A stretch of DNA of 64,000 nt from Mercurialis annua (GCF_937616625.2 NC_065571.1:28160201-28224200); one strand, 5' to 3'. Positions 48,866 through 62,380 are shown, counted from the first letter of the stretch. A program made the numbers and translations. The notes: generated by a model not told the origin, from the letters alone.

Positions 48866-50530
48866 TCATATTAACTTGGATAAAATACAATTAGGTGCAT
48901 ACTAATTTATAACTCTTACAAATTAGTCCCTAATTTTTCATCTTACATTAATTTCTGAGATATGCTAGTATCTATATGAAACCGATCTTTCGTACTCAAT
49001 CGGTTGCACACCCTATCGTGTGTGACTAACTAGGTTCACATATATATGGCAACGAGAGTCATATGAAACGCCTTTCTTATATTAAAAAATTAAATCCCAT
49101 TAATTTTTAATTCTCGTAGATCGTGAGTGACGTCTAGCAACATATCACGACCCCTAAATAGATATCAATGTTTCGATGCATTCTTTATGAACCAATGTTC
49201 ATAATTACCGTACACTCAAAATTCCCTTCATCTAAGATTCCGATCTCGACCAGTGTCTCGGTTAAGTCAAACACTGTTTGTCTTGATCATATGACCTCAT
49301 CTCAATTCTTATTCTTGATAAATATGACTTCCACTAGAAACAACTTTCTAAGTAAGTCATATACACCTACGCAGGTTTTATCATCCATCAAGAACAATTT
49401 GAGATAGCATAGAATCTTTTCTTCGTTCATCTGGAATGATAAATCCTCTGTTGGTTAAACCCCTATCTCCATATACAACTAACTAGAGCCAACACATCCC
49501 GAGACCCTAGCTCATGAAAGATCTAGGGATAAGGAGTATCAAACTCTAATCACCTATATACAAGATAGTGTCACCGCAAGTCAAAGGACATATGTACAAT
49601 TATGAACTAGATGACATTAAATTAACTTTGATGAAATACCATGTATAAGTCATCTAGCGTCACTTATTCGACCCACTCAACAGCTTGAGTGTCCACATGT
49701 TTATCCTGATCCCCATCAAGTCGTATGAGACTCACTAATTTCTATAATTAGTAACTCCTTACTAATCAGGAGAATAAACAGAGGTGACAATCTTTTCGGG
49801 GCAATACGATGCCCTTATTCATAGGACCCCATCGATTGTGAACTTTTATTTAGATCACTTGTATAATAGAATCTTTAACTCATATTCATAACACCTTAAG
49901 AATAGATTCTATCACAATGTGATAAGGACAATACGTAATAAATAAACACTTAGTTGATGAGACATTTAGTTCAAATAGAACATATATATCTTTGCCATTA
50001 GGATTAGTTCTACAGATATACATATGATCAAATGGCCCTAGGGCACATACTACTAATATTGGATTTGTTTCGTAACGTTTGTAAACGTTTGGTTTCAATT
50101 GCTAAAAAGGTGAAAAGCTTGGATTTTTTCGTAACGTTTGTAAATGTTTGGCTTAAATTGCTTAAAAGGGGAAACGCTTGGATTTGTTTTATAATGTTTG
50201 TAAACATTTGGCTTAAATTACTCAAAAGGTGAAACGCTTGGTTTTGTTTTGTTACGTTTGTAAACATTTGTCTTAAATTGCCAAAAAAGTGAAACGCTTG
50301 GTTTTGTTTCGTAACGTTTGTAAACGCTTGGCTTCAATCGCTAAAAATGTGAAACATTTGGATTTGTTTCGTAACGTTTGTAAACGTTTGGCTTAAATTG
50401 CTAAAAAGGTGAAACGTTCGGATTTGTTTCGTAATATTTTAAAAGTTTGGCTTAAATCGCTAAAATTGGGAAATGTATCGATTTGTTTCGTGACGTTTGT
50501 AAACATTCGGTTTAAATCGCTAAAAAGGTG

Positions 50531-52740
50531 AAACGTTTGGTTTTATTTCGCATTGTTTGTAAACGTTTGGCTTAAATCGGTTAACAGGAGAAACGTTTGG
50601 TTTTGTTTCGTAACATTTGTAAACGTTTGGCTTATATCGCTAAAAAGGTGAAACGTTTGGACTTGTTTCGTAACGTTTGTAAACATTGGGCTTAAATCGC
50701 TAAAAGGTGAAACGCTTGGATTTGTTTCGTATCGTTTGTAAACGTTTGGCTTAAATTGCTAAAAAGGTGAAACGCTTGGATTTGTTTTGTAACGTTTGTA
50801 ATTTGTTTGGGTTAAGGTGCGAAAAAGATGAAACGATTGGATATGTTTCGTAATGTTTGTAAACGTTTCGCTTAAATTGCTAAAAAGGTGAAACATTTGG
50901 ATTTGTTTCATAACCTTTGTTAACGTTTGGCTTAAATCGCTAAAAAGCTGAAATGTTTGGATTTGTTTCGTAATGTTTGTAAACGTATTCCTTTAATCGC
51001 TAAAAAGGTGAAACGTTAGGATTTGTGTCATAACGTTTGTAAACGTTTGGCTTAAATCACTAAAAAGGTGAAACGGTTGGATTTGTTTCATAACGTTTAT
51101 AACGGTTTGGCTTAAATCGCAAAAAAGGTGAAAGGCTTGGATTTGTTTCGTAATGTTTGTAAACGTTTGGCTTAAATCGCTAAAAAGATGAAACGTTTGG
51201 ATTTGTTTCGTAACGTTTGTAAACTTTTGGCTTAAATCGCTAAAAAGGTGAAACATTTGAATTTGTTTCGTAACGTCAGTAAACATTTGGCTTAAATCGC
51301 TAAAAAGGTGAAACATTTGGTTTTGTTTCGTAACATTTGTAAACATTTGGCTTAAATCACTAAAAAGGTGAAACGTTTGGATTTGTTTTGTAACGTTTGT
51401 AAAAGTTTGTTTTTAATCACTAAAAATGTGAAACATTGTTCGTAACGTTTTAAACGTTTGGATTAGTTTCGTAACGTTTGTAAACGTTTGGCTTAAATTG
51501 CTAAAAAGGTGAAACGCTTGGATTTATTTCATAACGTTTATAAACTTTTGGCTTAAATTGCTAAAATGGTGAAACGTTTGTTTTGTTTCATAATGTTCGT
51601 AGACGTTCGGCTTAAATCGCTAAAAAGGTGAAATATTGGATTTGTTTCGTAAAGTTTGTAAATGATTGGCTTAAATTCATAAAAAGGTGAAACGCTTGGA
51701 TTTGTTTCGTAACGTTTGCAAACGTTTGGCTTAAATTGCTAAAAAGGTGAAACCCTTGTATTTGTTTCGTACCGTTTATATACGTTTGGCTTAAATTGCT
51801 AAAAACGTGAAATGCTTGTTTTTGTTTCGTAATGTTTGTAAAGGTTTCGCTTAAATCGCTAAAAAGGCGAAACATTTGAATTTGTTTCATAACTTTTATA
51901 GATGTTTGGCTTCAATCGCTAAAAAGGTGACACGTTTGGATTTATTTTGTAACATTTGTAAACATTTGGCTTAAATCATTAAAATTGTGAAACGTTTGGA
52001 TTTGTTTTCTAACGTTTATATATGTTTGGCTTAAATCGCTAAAAAGGTGAAACGTTTGGATTTGTTTCGTAATGTTTGTAAATGTTTGGCTTAAATCGCT
52101 AAAAAGTTGAAACTTTTGAATTTGTTTCGTAAAGTTTGTAAACGTTTGGCTTAAATTTCTAAAAAGGTGAAACTCTTGGATCAATGTTTGTAAACGTTTG
52201 GCTTAAACCGATAAAAAAGTGAAACGCTTGGATTTGTTTCATAACGTTTGAATTAAAGGTGAAACATTTGAATTTGTTTCATAACCTTTGTAAATGTTTA
52301 GCTCAAATCGCTAAAAAGGTGAAACATTTGGATTTGTTTTTTAACGTTTGCAAACATTTGGCTTAAATCGCTAAAAAGGTGAAACGTTTGGATCTGTTTC
52401 GTAATGTTTGTAAATGTTTGGCTTAAATTGCTAAAAAGGTTACACGCTTTGATTGTTTCGTAACGTTTGTAAATGTTTGGCTTAAATTGCTAAAAAGGGG
52501 AAACGCTAGGATTTGTTTTGTAATGTTTGTAAATGTTTGCCTTAAATCGCTAAAAAGATGAAACATTTGGATTTGTTTCATAACCTTTGTAAACGTTTGG
52601 CTTAAATCGCTAAAAAGGTGAAATGTTTGGATTTGTTTCGTAATGTTTGTAAACGTTTGCCTTTAATCGCTAAAAAGGTGAAACATTTGGATTTGGTCCG
52701 TAAAGTTTGTAAACGTTTGGCTTAAATCGCTAAAAAGGTG
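50531..52740 (+). repeat. 2,210-bp tandem duplication, copy 1
   Basis: Variant monomers recur at +2,210 (for example AAGGTGCGAAAAAGATG near 50814 and 53024, CGTTAGGATTTGTGTC near 51014 and 53224, and a truncated monomer near 52251 and 54462). Divergence between copies is clearly visible, so it is older than the 1,300-bp duplication at the right edge. Confidence 0.8.
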
Positions 52741-54950
52741 AAACGTTTGGTTTTATTTCGCAATGTTTGTAAACGTTTGGCTTAAATCAGTTAAAAGGAG
52801 AAACGTTTGGTTTTGTTTCATAACGTTTGTAAACGTTTGGCTTATATCGCTAAAAAGGTGAAACGTTTGGACTTGTTTTGTAATGTTTGTAAACGTTTGG
52901 CTTAAATCGCTAAAAGGTGAAACGCTTGGATTTGTTTCGTATCGTTTGTAAACGTTTAAATTAAATTGCTAAAAAGGTGAAACGCTTGGAATTTTTTTCA
53001 TAACCTTAGTAAATGTTTGGCTTAAGGTGCGAAAAAGATGAAACGCTTGGATATGTTTCGTAACGTTTGTAAACGTTTGGCTTAAATTGCTAAAAAGGTG
53101 AAACATTTGGATTTGTTTCATAACCTCTGTAAACGTTTGGCTTAAATCGCTAAAAAGCTGAAATGTTTGGATTAGTTTCGTAATGTTTGTAAACATTTGC
53201 CTTTAATCGCTAAAAAGGTGAAACGTTAGGATTTGTGTCGTAATGTTTGTAAACGTTTGGCTTAAATCGCTAAAAAGGGGAAACGTTTGGATTTGTTTCG
53301 TAACTTTTATAAAGGTTTGGCTTAAATCGCTAAAAAGGTGAAACGTTTGGATTTGGCCCGTAAAGTTTGTAAACGTTTGGCTTAAATCGCTAAAAAGGGG
53401 AAACGTTTGGATTTGTTTCGTAACATTTATTAAGGTTTGGCTTAAATCGCTAAAAAGGTGAAACGTTTGGTTTTTTTTCGTAATATTTGTAAACATTTGG
53501 CTTAAATCACTAAAAAGGTGAAACATTTGGATTTGTTTCGTAACGTTTGTAAACGTTTGTTATTAATCGCTAAAAATGTGAAACGTTTGGATTTGTTTCG
53601 TAACGTTTGTTAACATTTGGCTTAAATCGCTAAAACTGGGTTCGTAACGTTTTAAACTTTTGGATTAGTTTCGTAATGTTTGTAAACGTTTGGCTTAAAT
53701 CGCTAAAAAGGTGAAACGCTTGGATTTATTTCGTAACGTTTGTAAACTTTTGGCTTAAATTGCTAAAAAGGTGAAACGTTTGTTTTGTTTCATAACGTTT
53801 ATAAACGTTCGGCTTAAATCCCTAAAAAGGTGAAACATTGGATTTGTTTCGTCACGTTTGTAAATGATTGGCTTAAATTCCTAAAAAGGTGAAACGCTTG
53901 GATTTGTTTCGTAACGTTTGTAAATGTTTGGCTTAAATTGCTAAAAAGGTGAAACCCTTGTATTTGTTTCGTTTCGTTTATATACGTTTGGCTTAAATTA
54001 CTAAAAAGGTGAAATGCTTGGTTTTGTTTCGTAACGTTTGTAAAGGTTTCGCTTAAATCGCCAAAAAGGCGAAACATTTGAATTTGTTTCATAACCTTTG
54101 TAAATGTTTGGCTTAAATCGCTAAAAAGGTGAAACGTTTGGATTTGTTTTTGTAACGTCTGTAAACATTTGGCTTAAATCATTAAAATTGTGAAACGATT
54201 GGATTTGTTTTATAACGTTTATATATGTTTGGCTTAAATCGCTAAAAAGGTAAAACGTTTGGATTTGTTTCGTAATGTTTGTAAATGTTTGGCTTAAATC
54301 GCTAACAAGTTGAAACATTTGTATTTGTTTCGTAAAGTTTGTAAACGTTTGGTTAAATTGCTAAAAAGGTGAAACGCTTGGATTTGTTTTATAATGTTTG
54401 TAAACGTTTGGCTTAAAGTGATAAAAAAAGTGAAACGCTTGGATTTGTTTCGTAACGTTTGACTTAAAGGTGAAACATTTGAATTTGTTTCATAACCTTT
54501 GTAAATGTTTAGCTCAAATTGCTAAAAGGGAGAAACGTTTTGATTTGTTTTGTAACGTTTGTAAACATTAGGCTTAAATCGCTAAAAAGGTGAAACGTTT
54601 GGATCTGTTTCGTAATGTTTGTAAATGTTGGCTTAAATTGCTAAAAAGGGGAAACGCTTGGATATGTTTTGTAATGTTTGTAAATGTTTGGCTTAAATCG
54701 CTAAAAAGGTGAAACATTTGGCTTTGTTTTATAAGCTTTGTAAACGTTTGGTTTAAATCGCTAAAAAGGTGAAAAGTTTGGATTTGTTTCGTAATGTTTG
54801 TAAATGTTTGCCTTTAATCGATAAAAAGGTGAAACGTTTGGATTTGGTCCGTAAAGTTTGTAAACGTTTGGCTTAAATCGGTAAAAAGGTAAAACGTTTG
54901 GATTTGTTTCGTAACGTTTGTAAACGTTTTGCTTAAATCGCTAAAAAGGT
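52741..54950 (+). repeat. 2,210-bp tandem duplication, copy 2
   Basis: Tandem partner of 50531-52740 with small indels; the right edge is approximate. Confidence 0.75.
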
Positions 54951-57824
54951 GAAACGTTTGGTTTTGTTTCGTAACATTTGTAAACATTTGGCTTAAATCA
55001 CTAAAAAAGTGAAACGTTTGGATTTGTTTCGTAACGTTTGTAAACGTTTGTTTTTAATCGTTAAAAATATGAAACGTTTGGATTTGTTTCGTATCGTGTG
55101 TAAACGTTTCGATTAAATTTCTAAAAATGGGTTCTTAACGTTTTAAATGTTTGGATTAGTTTCGTAACGTTTGCACACATTTGGTTTAAATCGCTAAAAA
55201 GGTGAAACGCTTGGATTTGTTTCGTAACGTTTGTAAACGTTTGGCGTAAATTGCTAAAAAGGTGAAACACTTTTTTTTTCATAACGTTTGTAAATGTTCG
55301 GCTTAAATAGCTAAAAAGGTGAAACATTGGATTTGTTTCCTAACGTTTGTAAATGTTTGGCTTAAATTGTTAAAAAGGGGAAACGCTTGGATTTGTTTCA
55401 TAACTTATGTAAACATTTGGCCAAAATTCCTAAAAAAAGTGAAACGCTTGGATTTGTTTCGCAACGTTTGTAAACGTTTGGCTTATATTGCTGAAAAGGT
55501 GAAACGATTGGATTTGTTTCGTATCGTTTATATACGTTTGGCTAAAATTGCTAAAAAGGTGAAACGCTTGGTTTTGTTTCGTAACGTTTGTAAAAGTTTT
55601 GCTTAAACCGCTAATAATGGGAAACGTTTGGATTTGTTTCGTAACGTTTTAGACGTTTGGATTTATTTTGTAACGTTTGGATTTGTTTCGTAACGTTTGT
55701 AAACGTTTGGCATAAATTGCTTAAAAGGTGAAACATTTGAATTTGTTTCATTTCCTTTGTAAATGTTTGGCTTAAATTGCTAAAAAGGTGAAATGTTTGG
55801 ATTTGTTTTGTTAAGTTGTAAACATTTGGCTTAAATCGCTAAAAAGGTGACACGTTTGGATTTGTTTTGTAACGTTTGTAAAAGTTTTGCTTAAATTACT
55901 AAAAAAGGTGAAACGCTTTGATTGTTTCGTAACGTTTGTAAATGTTTGGCTTAAATTGCTAAAAAGGGAAAACGCTTAGATTTGTTTTGTAATGTTTGTA
56001 AACATTTGGCTTAAATTGCTAAAAAGATGAAACGCTTGGTTTTGTTTCGCAACGTTTGTAAAGGTTTGGCTTAAATCGCTAAAAATGTCAAACGTTTGGA
56101 TTTGTTTCGTAATGTTTTAAACGTTTGGTTTTGTTTTGTAAATTTGTAAATGTTTCTCTTAAATCGCTAAAAAGGTGAAACGATTGGATTTGTTTCGTAA
56201 AGTTTGTAAACGTTTGGCTTAAATCGATAAAAAGGTAAAACGTTTGGATTTGTTTCGTAATGTTTGTCAACGTTTGGCTTAAATCGCTAAAAAGGTGAAA
56301 CTTTTAGATTTGTTTCGTAACGTTTTTAAACGTTTGACTTAAATTGCTGAAAAGAGGAAACATTTGAATTTGTTTCTTAGCGTTTGTAAACGTTTGGCAC
56401 AAATCGCTAAAAAGGTGAAACCTTTGGAATTGTTTCGTACCGTTTGTAAAGGTTTGGCTTAAATCGTTAAAAAGGGGAAACGTTTGGATTTGTTTCGAAA
56501 CATTTGTAAACGTTTGGCTTAAATTTCTAAAAAGGTGAAACGGTTGGATTTGTTTCATAACGTTTGTAAACGTTTCGCTTAAATTGCTAAAAAGGTGAAA
56601 CGCTTAGATTTGTTTCATAACGTTTGTAAACGTTTGACTTAAATTCCTAAAAAGGTGAAACGCTTGGATTTGTTTCGTAACGTTTTTAAACGTTTGCCTT
56701 AAATTGCTAAAAAGGGAAACGCTTGGATTTGTTTCGTATCGTTTATATACGTTTGGCTTAAATTGCTAAAAAGTTGAAACGCTTGATTTTGTTTCGAAAC
56801 ATTTGTAAAGGTTTCGCTTAAATCGCTAAAAATGTGAAACGTTTGGATTTGTTTCGTAATGTTATAAACGTTTTGTTTTATTTCGTAACGTTTGTAAACG
56901 TTTGGCTTCAACCGCTAAAAAGGTGAAACATTTGGATTTGTTTCGTAACGTTTGTAAACGTTTGGCTTAAATTGCTAAAATTGGGAAACGTTTGGATTTG
57001 TTTTGAAACGTTTGTAAACGTTTGGATTATATAGCTAAAGAGGTGAAACGTTTGGATTTGTTTCGTAACGTTTGTAAACGTTTTGCTTAAATCTCTAAAA
57101 TTGTGAAACATTTGGATTTATTTTGTAACGTTTGTAAATGTTTGACTTAAATCGCTAAAAAGGTGAAACATTTGGATTTGTTTCATAATGTTTGTAAACA
57201 TTTGGCTTAAATCGCTAGAAAGGTGTAAAATTTGGATTTGTTTCGTAAAGTTTGTAAACGTTTGGCTTAAATTGCTAAAAAGGTGAAACGCTTGGATTTG
57301 TTTCGTAATTCTTGCGTTTGGCTTAAATTGCTAAAAAGGCGAAATGCTTGGATTTGTTTCGTAATGTTTGTAAACGTTTGTAAACGTTTGGCTTAAATTG
57401 CTAAAAAGGTGAAACATTTGAATTTGTTTCATAACCTTTGTAAATGTTTTGCTTAAATCGCTAAAAAGGTGAAACGTTTGGATTTGTTTTGTAACGTTTG
57501 TAAACATTTGGCTTAAATCGCTAAAAGGTGAAACGTTTTGATTTGTTTCGTAACGTTTGTAAACGTTTGGCTTAAATTGCTAAAAAGGTGAAACATTTGT
57601 ATCTGTTTCGTTGCGTTTTTAAATGTTTGGCTTAAATTGCTAAAAAGGGGAAACGTTTAGATTTGTTTTGTAATGTTTGTAAATGTTTGGCTTAAATTGC
57701 TAAAAAGGTGAAACGTTTTTTTTGTTTCGTAACGTTTGTAAACGTTTGGCTTAAATTGCTAAAACCGTGAAACGTTTGGATTTGTTTCGTAACGTTTTAA
57801 ACGTTTGGTTTTGTTTCCTAACAT

Positions 57825-57829
57825 TTGTA
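57825..57829 (+). repeat. Target site duplication, left (TTGTA)
   Basis: TTGTA precedes the plus-strand solo LTR and is repeated at 59820-59824. The flanks join to ATTTGTAAACG of a monomer (positions 30-34). Confidence 0.93.
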
Positions 57830-59021
57830 TGTTAGTAGTATGTGCTCTAGGGCCATTTGATCGTGTATATTTGTAGAACTAATCCCAATGGCAAAGATAT
57901 ATATGTTTTATTTGAACTAAGTGTCTCATCAACTAAGTGTTCATTTATTACGTATTGTCCTTATCACATTGTGATATAATCTATTCTTAAGGTGTTAAGA
58001 ATATGAGTGACAGATTCTATTATACAAGTGATCTAAATAACCGTTCACGATCGATGGGGTCCTGCGAATAAGGGCATCACATTATCCCGGAAAGATCGTC
58101 ACCTATGTTTATTCTCCTAATTAGTAAAGAGTTACTAATTATAGGAAGTAGTGAGTCTCATACTACTTGATGGGGGATTAGAATAAATATGTGGACACTC
58201 AAAGTGTTGAGTGAGTCGAACACGTGACGCTAGATGACTTATACATGGTAATTCATCAAAGTCAATTTAATGTCATCTAGTTCATAATTGTACATATGTC
58301 CTTTGACTTGCGGTGACACTATCTCGTATATACGTGATTAGAGTTTGATACTCCTTAACCCTAGATCTTTCATGAGCTAGGGCCGCAGGATGTGTTGGTT
58401 CTAATTAGTTGTATATGGAGATAGGGGTTTAACCTAGAAAGAATTCATCACTCTGGATGAACGGAGACAAGATTCCATGCTATCTCAAATTGTTCTTGAT
58501 GGATGATAAAACCTGCGCAGGTGTATATGACTTACTTAGAGAGTTGTTTCTAATGGAAGTCATATTTATGAAGAATAAGAACTGAGATGAGTTCATATGA
58601 TCAAGACAAACAATGTTTGACTTAACCGTGACACTAATCGAGATCAGAATGTTAGATGAAGGGAATTTTGAGTGCACGGTAATTATGAACATTGGTTCAT
58701 AAAGATTGCATCGAAACATTCATATCTGGGGTCGTGATATGTTTCTATACGTTACTCACGATCTAAGAGAATTAATAATAAATGGGATTTAATTATTTAA
58801 TCTAAGAAAGGCGTTTCTTATGACTCTCGTTTCCATATATATGTGAACCTAGTTAGTCACACACAATAAGGTGTGCAACCGATTGAGTTTACAAGAGATC
58901 AATTTCATATAGATACTAGCATATCTCAGAAATTATTCTAAGATGAAAAAACAAGTATAAATTAGGGACTAATTTGTAATAGTTATATATTAGTAGGCAC
59001 CTAATTATATTTTATTCAAGT

Positions 59022-59162
59022 TAATGTGATGATGTCACGATGATGTCATGTGATAATGTCACGGTGATGATGTCACGATGATGTCATGTGATGATGTCAA
59101 GACGATGTCATGTGATGATGTCACGATGATGTCATACGATGATGTCACGTGATGATGTCATG
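59022..59162 (+). repeat. TGATGTCA minisatellite in solo LTR U3
   Basis: About ten TGATGTCA or near-identical words in irregular 13-24-bp spacing (GATGATGTCACGATGATGTC and variants), with no GC-rich flank. The inverse-strand equivalent is at 48624-48865. Confidence 0.9.
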
Positions 59163-59169
59163 TATGTCT

Positions 59170-59345
59170 CTGTGTGTGACACCTAGCATCTGACGTGTTA
59201 AAAGGTGGCAACACCTATGCTTGATGTGTGACACCTAGCATGTTATGTGTCAGATGGTGGCAACACCTATGCTTGGTGTGTGACACCTAGCATGTGAGGT
59301 GTCGAATGGTGGCAACACCTTTACTTGGTGTGTGACACCTAGCAT
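59170..59345 (+). repeat. ~57-bp tandem repeat in solo LTR U3
   Basis: Three full copies and part of a fourth of a unit with TGTGTGACACCTAGCAT and GGTGGCAACACCT, lying between the TGATGTCA array and the TATA box. The full element has one copy. Confidence 0.85.
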
Positions 59346-59379
59346 ATGAGATGTTGCATTCTTAAGCAAAGCTCTACCC

Positions 59380-59388
59380 TATAAATAG
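59380..59388 (+). promoter_or_regulatory. Solo LTR TATA box
   Basis: TATAAATAG in the expected LTR position; promoter inferred. Confidence 0.6.
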
Positions 59389-61080
59389 AGGTTTCCTTTG
59401 CTCATTCTACATACACCACATCTAAGAGTGCATATTTGAAAGAGTTCAAGTAGTCATCAATCACAGAAAAGTTTGGAAAAAGTTTTTCATACATCCGAGC
59501 AAAGACGTAATCGCTGTAAGAGTTTGAGTTTAGGGTTGCTTGGCAAGAGGAACACCTGCGGATAACTTCAAGGCGAGGATTCAATCGGACGCATACTCGG
59601 GTGGACGAACTTGAGGTCACCGTACTATTGGGACAACAAGAATCGTTGGAGAATCGACATAGGTATTTTTCTTACGATTACTAGATGTGTGCTTTAATTA
59701 CTATATGATACGAAGATCCATTTGTTATTGATATGATCAATTTCTGGATCCGGATTGTTGGAATTCCGATTTTAAATTGAAATATACGATCCGGAACCTC
59801 ACGTCCCGCTGCGCCAACATTGTAAACGTTTGGCTTAAATCGCTAAAAAGTTCAAATGTTTGGATTTGTATCGTAACGTCTGTAAACGTTTAGCTTAAAT
59901 TGATAAAAAGGTGAAATGTTTGGATTTGTTTCGTAATGTTTGTAAACGTTTGGCTTAAATCGCTAAAAAAGGTGAAACGTTTGGATTTGTTTCGTAACGT
60001 TTGTAAACGTTTGGCTTAAATTTCTGAAAAGGTGAAACAATTGTATTTGTTTCGTAGAGTTTGTAAACGTTTGTGCATAAATCGCTAAGAAGGTGAAACG
60101 TTTGGATTTGTTACGTAACTTTTTAAACGTTTGGCTTAAATGGCTAAAAAGGTGAAAAGCTTGGATTTGATTCGTAACATTTGTAAACGTTTGGCTTAAA
60201 TTGCTAAAAAGGTGAAACGCTTGGATTTGTTTTGGAACATTTGTAAACGTTTGGCTTAAATTGCTAAATATGTGAAACGCTTGGATTTTTTTCGTAACGT
60301 TTGTAAACGTTTGGCTTAAATTGCCAAAAAGGTGAAACGCTTGGTTTTGTTTCGTAACGTTTGTAAACGTTTGGCTTAAATTGCTAAATATGGGAAACGT
60401 TTAGATTTGTTTCGTAAGGTTTGTAAATGTTTGGCTTTAATCGCTAATAATGTGAAACATTTGGATTTATTTCATAACGTTTGTAAACGTTTGGCTTAAA
60501 TTGCTAAAAAGGGGAAACGTTTGGATTTGTTTCGTAACATTTTAAACGTTTGGCTTAAATCGCTAAAATAGGGAAAAATTTCGATTTTTTTCGTAACGTT
60601 TGTAAATATTCGGCTTAAATCGCTAAAAAGGTGAAATGTTTGGTTATGTTTCATAACGTTTGTAAACGTTTGGCTTAAATCGGTAAAAAGTTGAAACGTT
60701 TGGTTTTGTTTCGTAACGTTTGTAAATGTTTGGCTTATATCGCTAAAAAGGTAAAACGTTTGGACTTGTTTCGTAATGTTTGTAAACGTTTGGCTTAAAT
60801 CGCTAAAAGGTGAAACGATTGGATTTGTTTAGTATCGTTTGTAAACGTTTGGCTTAATTGCTCAAAAGGTGAAACGCTTGGATTTGTTTCTTAGCATTTG
60901 TAAATGTTTGGCTTAAGTTGCTAAAAAGGTGAAATGCTTGGACTTGTTTCGTAATGTTTGTAAACATTTGGCTTAAATTGCTAAAAAGGTGAAACATTTA
61001 AATTTGTTTCACATCCTTTGTAAACATTTTGCTTAAATCGCTAAAAAGGTGAAACCTTTGGTTTTGTTTCGTAACGTTTG

Positions 61081-62380
61081 TAAACGTTTGGCTTAAATCG
61101 CTAAAAAGGGGAAACATTTGAATTTGTTTCGTCACGTTTATAAACGTTCGGCGTAAATCGCTAAAAAGGTGAAACTCTTGGATTTGATTCATAACGTTTG
61201 TAAACGTTTGGCTTAAATTGCTAAAAAGGTGAAAAGTTTTGATTTGTTTCGTAACGGTTGTAAACGTTTGGCTTAAATCGCTAAAAAGGTGAAATGTTTG
61301 GATTTGTTTCATAATGTCGGTAAACGTTTGGCTTAAATCGCTAAAAAGGTGAAACGTTTGGATTTGTTTCATAATGTCGGTAAACGTTTGGCTTAAATCG
61401 CTAAAAAGGTGAAACGTTTGGATTTGTTTCATAATGTCGATAAACGTTTGGCATAAATCGCTAAAAAGGTGAAACGTTTGGATTTGTTTCATAATGTCGG
61501 TAAACGTTTGGCTTAAATCGCTAGAAAGGTGAAACGTTTGGATTTGTTTCATAATGTCGGTAAACGTTTGGCATAAATCTCTAAAAAGGTGAAAGGTTTG
61601 GTTTTTTTTCGTAACGTTTGTAAACATTTGGCTTAAATCACTAAAAGGGTGAAACGTTTCGATTTATTTCGTAACGTTTGTAAACGTTTGTTTTTACTCG
61701 CTAAAAATGTGAAACGTTTGGATTTGTTTCGTAACGTTTGTAAACGTTTGGCTTAAATTGCTAAAACTGGATTCGTAACGTTTTAAACGTTTGGATTAGT
61801 TTCGTAACATTAGTAAACAATTTGCTTAAATCGCTAAAAAGGTGAAACGCTTGGATTTGTTTCGTAACGTTTGTAAACGTTTGGCTTAAATTGCTAAAAA
61901 GGTGAAACGTTTATTTTGTTTCATTACGTTTGTAAATGTTTGGCTTAAATCGCTAAAAAGGTGAAACATTGGATTTGTTTCCTAACGTTTGTAAACGTTT
62001 GGCTTAAATTGCTAAAAAGGTGAAACGCTTGGATTTGTTTCGTAACATTTTTAAACGTTTGTCTTAAATTCCAAAAAAGGTGAAACGCCTGGATTTGTTT
62101 CGTAACGTTTGTAAACGTTTGGCTTATATTGCTAAAAAGATGAAACGCTTTGATTTGTTTCGTATCGTTTATATACGTTTATCTTAAATTGCTAAAAAAG
62201 TGAAACGCTTTGTTTTATTTCGTAATATTTGTAAAGGTTTTGCTTAAATCGCTAAAAATGTGAAACATTTGGATTTGTTTCGTAACGTTTTAAACGTTTG
62301 GTTTTATTTCGTAACGTTTGTAAACGTTTTGCTTAAACCGCTAAAAAGGTGAAACATTTGGATTTGTTTCGTAACGTTTG
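61081..62380 (+). repeat. 1,300-bp tandem duplication, copy 1
   Basis: Matches 62381-63680 at an exact 1,300-bp offset with only a few single-base differences and no net indel. It includes five successive, almost identical 60-bp monomers with ATAATGTCGGTAAACG (about 61300-61570), a local run of very recent amplification. Confidence 0.92.

Larger units (their letters stand above)
48096..50058 (-). mobile_element. Solo LTR, copia family, subfamily B
   Basis: Reverse complement of the LTR family: it starts TGTTGGTGCAGTAGG (LTR end) and finishes CATACTACTAATA (LTR start, with the terminal TG decayed to TA). Length is 1,963 bp. Flanking TTGGA duplications show it came from a full insertion reduced by LTR-LTR recombination. 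It differs from the full element's LTRs at many positions. Between 48483 and 48865 it carries tandem repeats absent or single-copy in the full element. A TATA box (as CTATTTATA) is at 48449-48457. Apparent open frames inside have no recognisable product. Confidence 0.93.
50059..57829 (+). repeat. 60-bp satellite array, block 3 (~7.8 kb)
   Basis: About 130 monomers in the same orientation as the other blocks. It holds a 2,210-bp tandem duplication (separate entries). The remainder (54950-57829) has many variant and shortened monomers, such as GTAACGTTTGGATTTG fusions near 55670 and a 10-bp GTAAACGTTT duplication near 57365-57390. No genes seen. Confidence 0.95.
57830..59819 (+). mobile_element. 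Solo LTR, copia family, subfamily B
   Basis: Runs TGTTAGTAGT to GCGCCAACA, 1,990 bp, flanked by TTGTA on both sides, so it is a solo LTR left by recombination between the LTRs of an insertion. Its termini are intact. Its U3 shares the expanded TGATGTCA and ~57-bp repeats with the minus-strand solo LTR, which separates these two from the full element and the left fragment. A TATA box is at 59380-59388. No coding content. Confidence 0.95.

Noticed and set aside
49168..49407. 79-residue open frame in the solo LTR, with a relative at 58480-58719
   Set aside because: It is an LTR-internal frame antisense to the element, with no family match I recognise; its sharing is explained by LTR homology.
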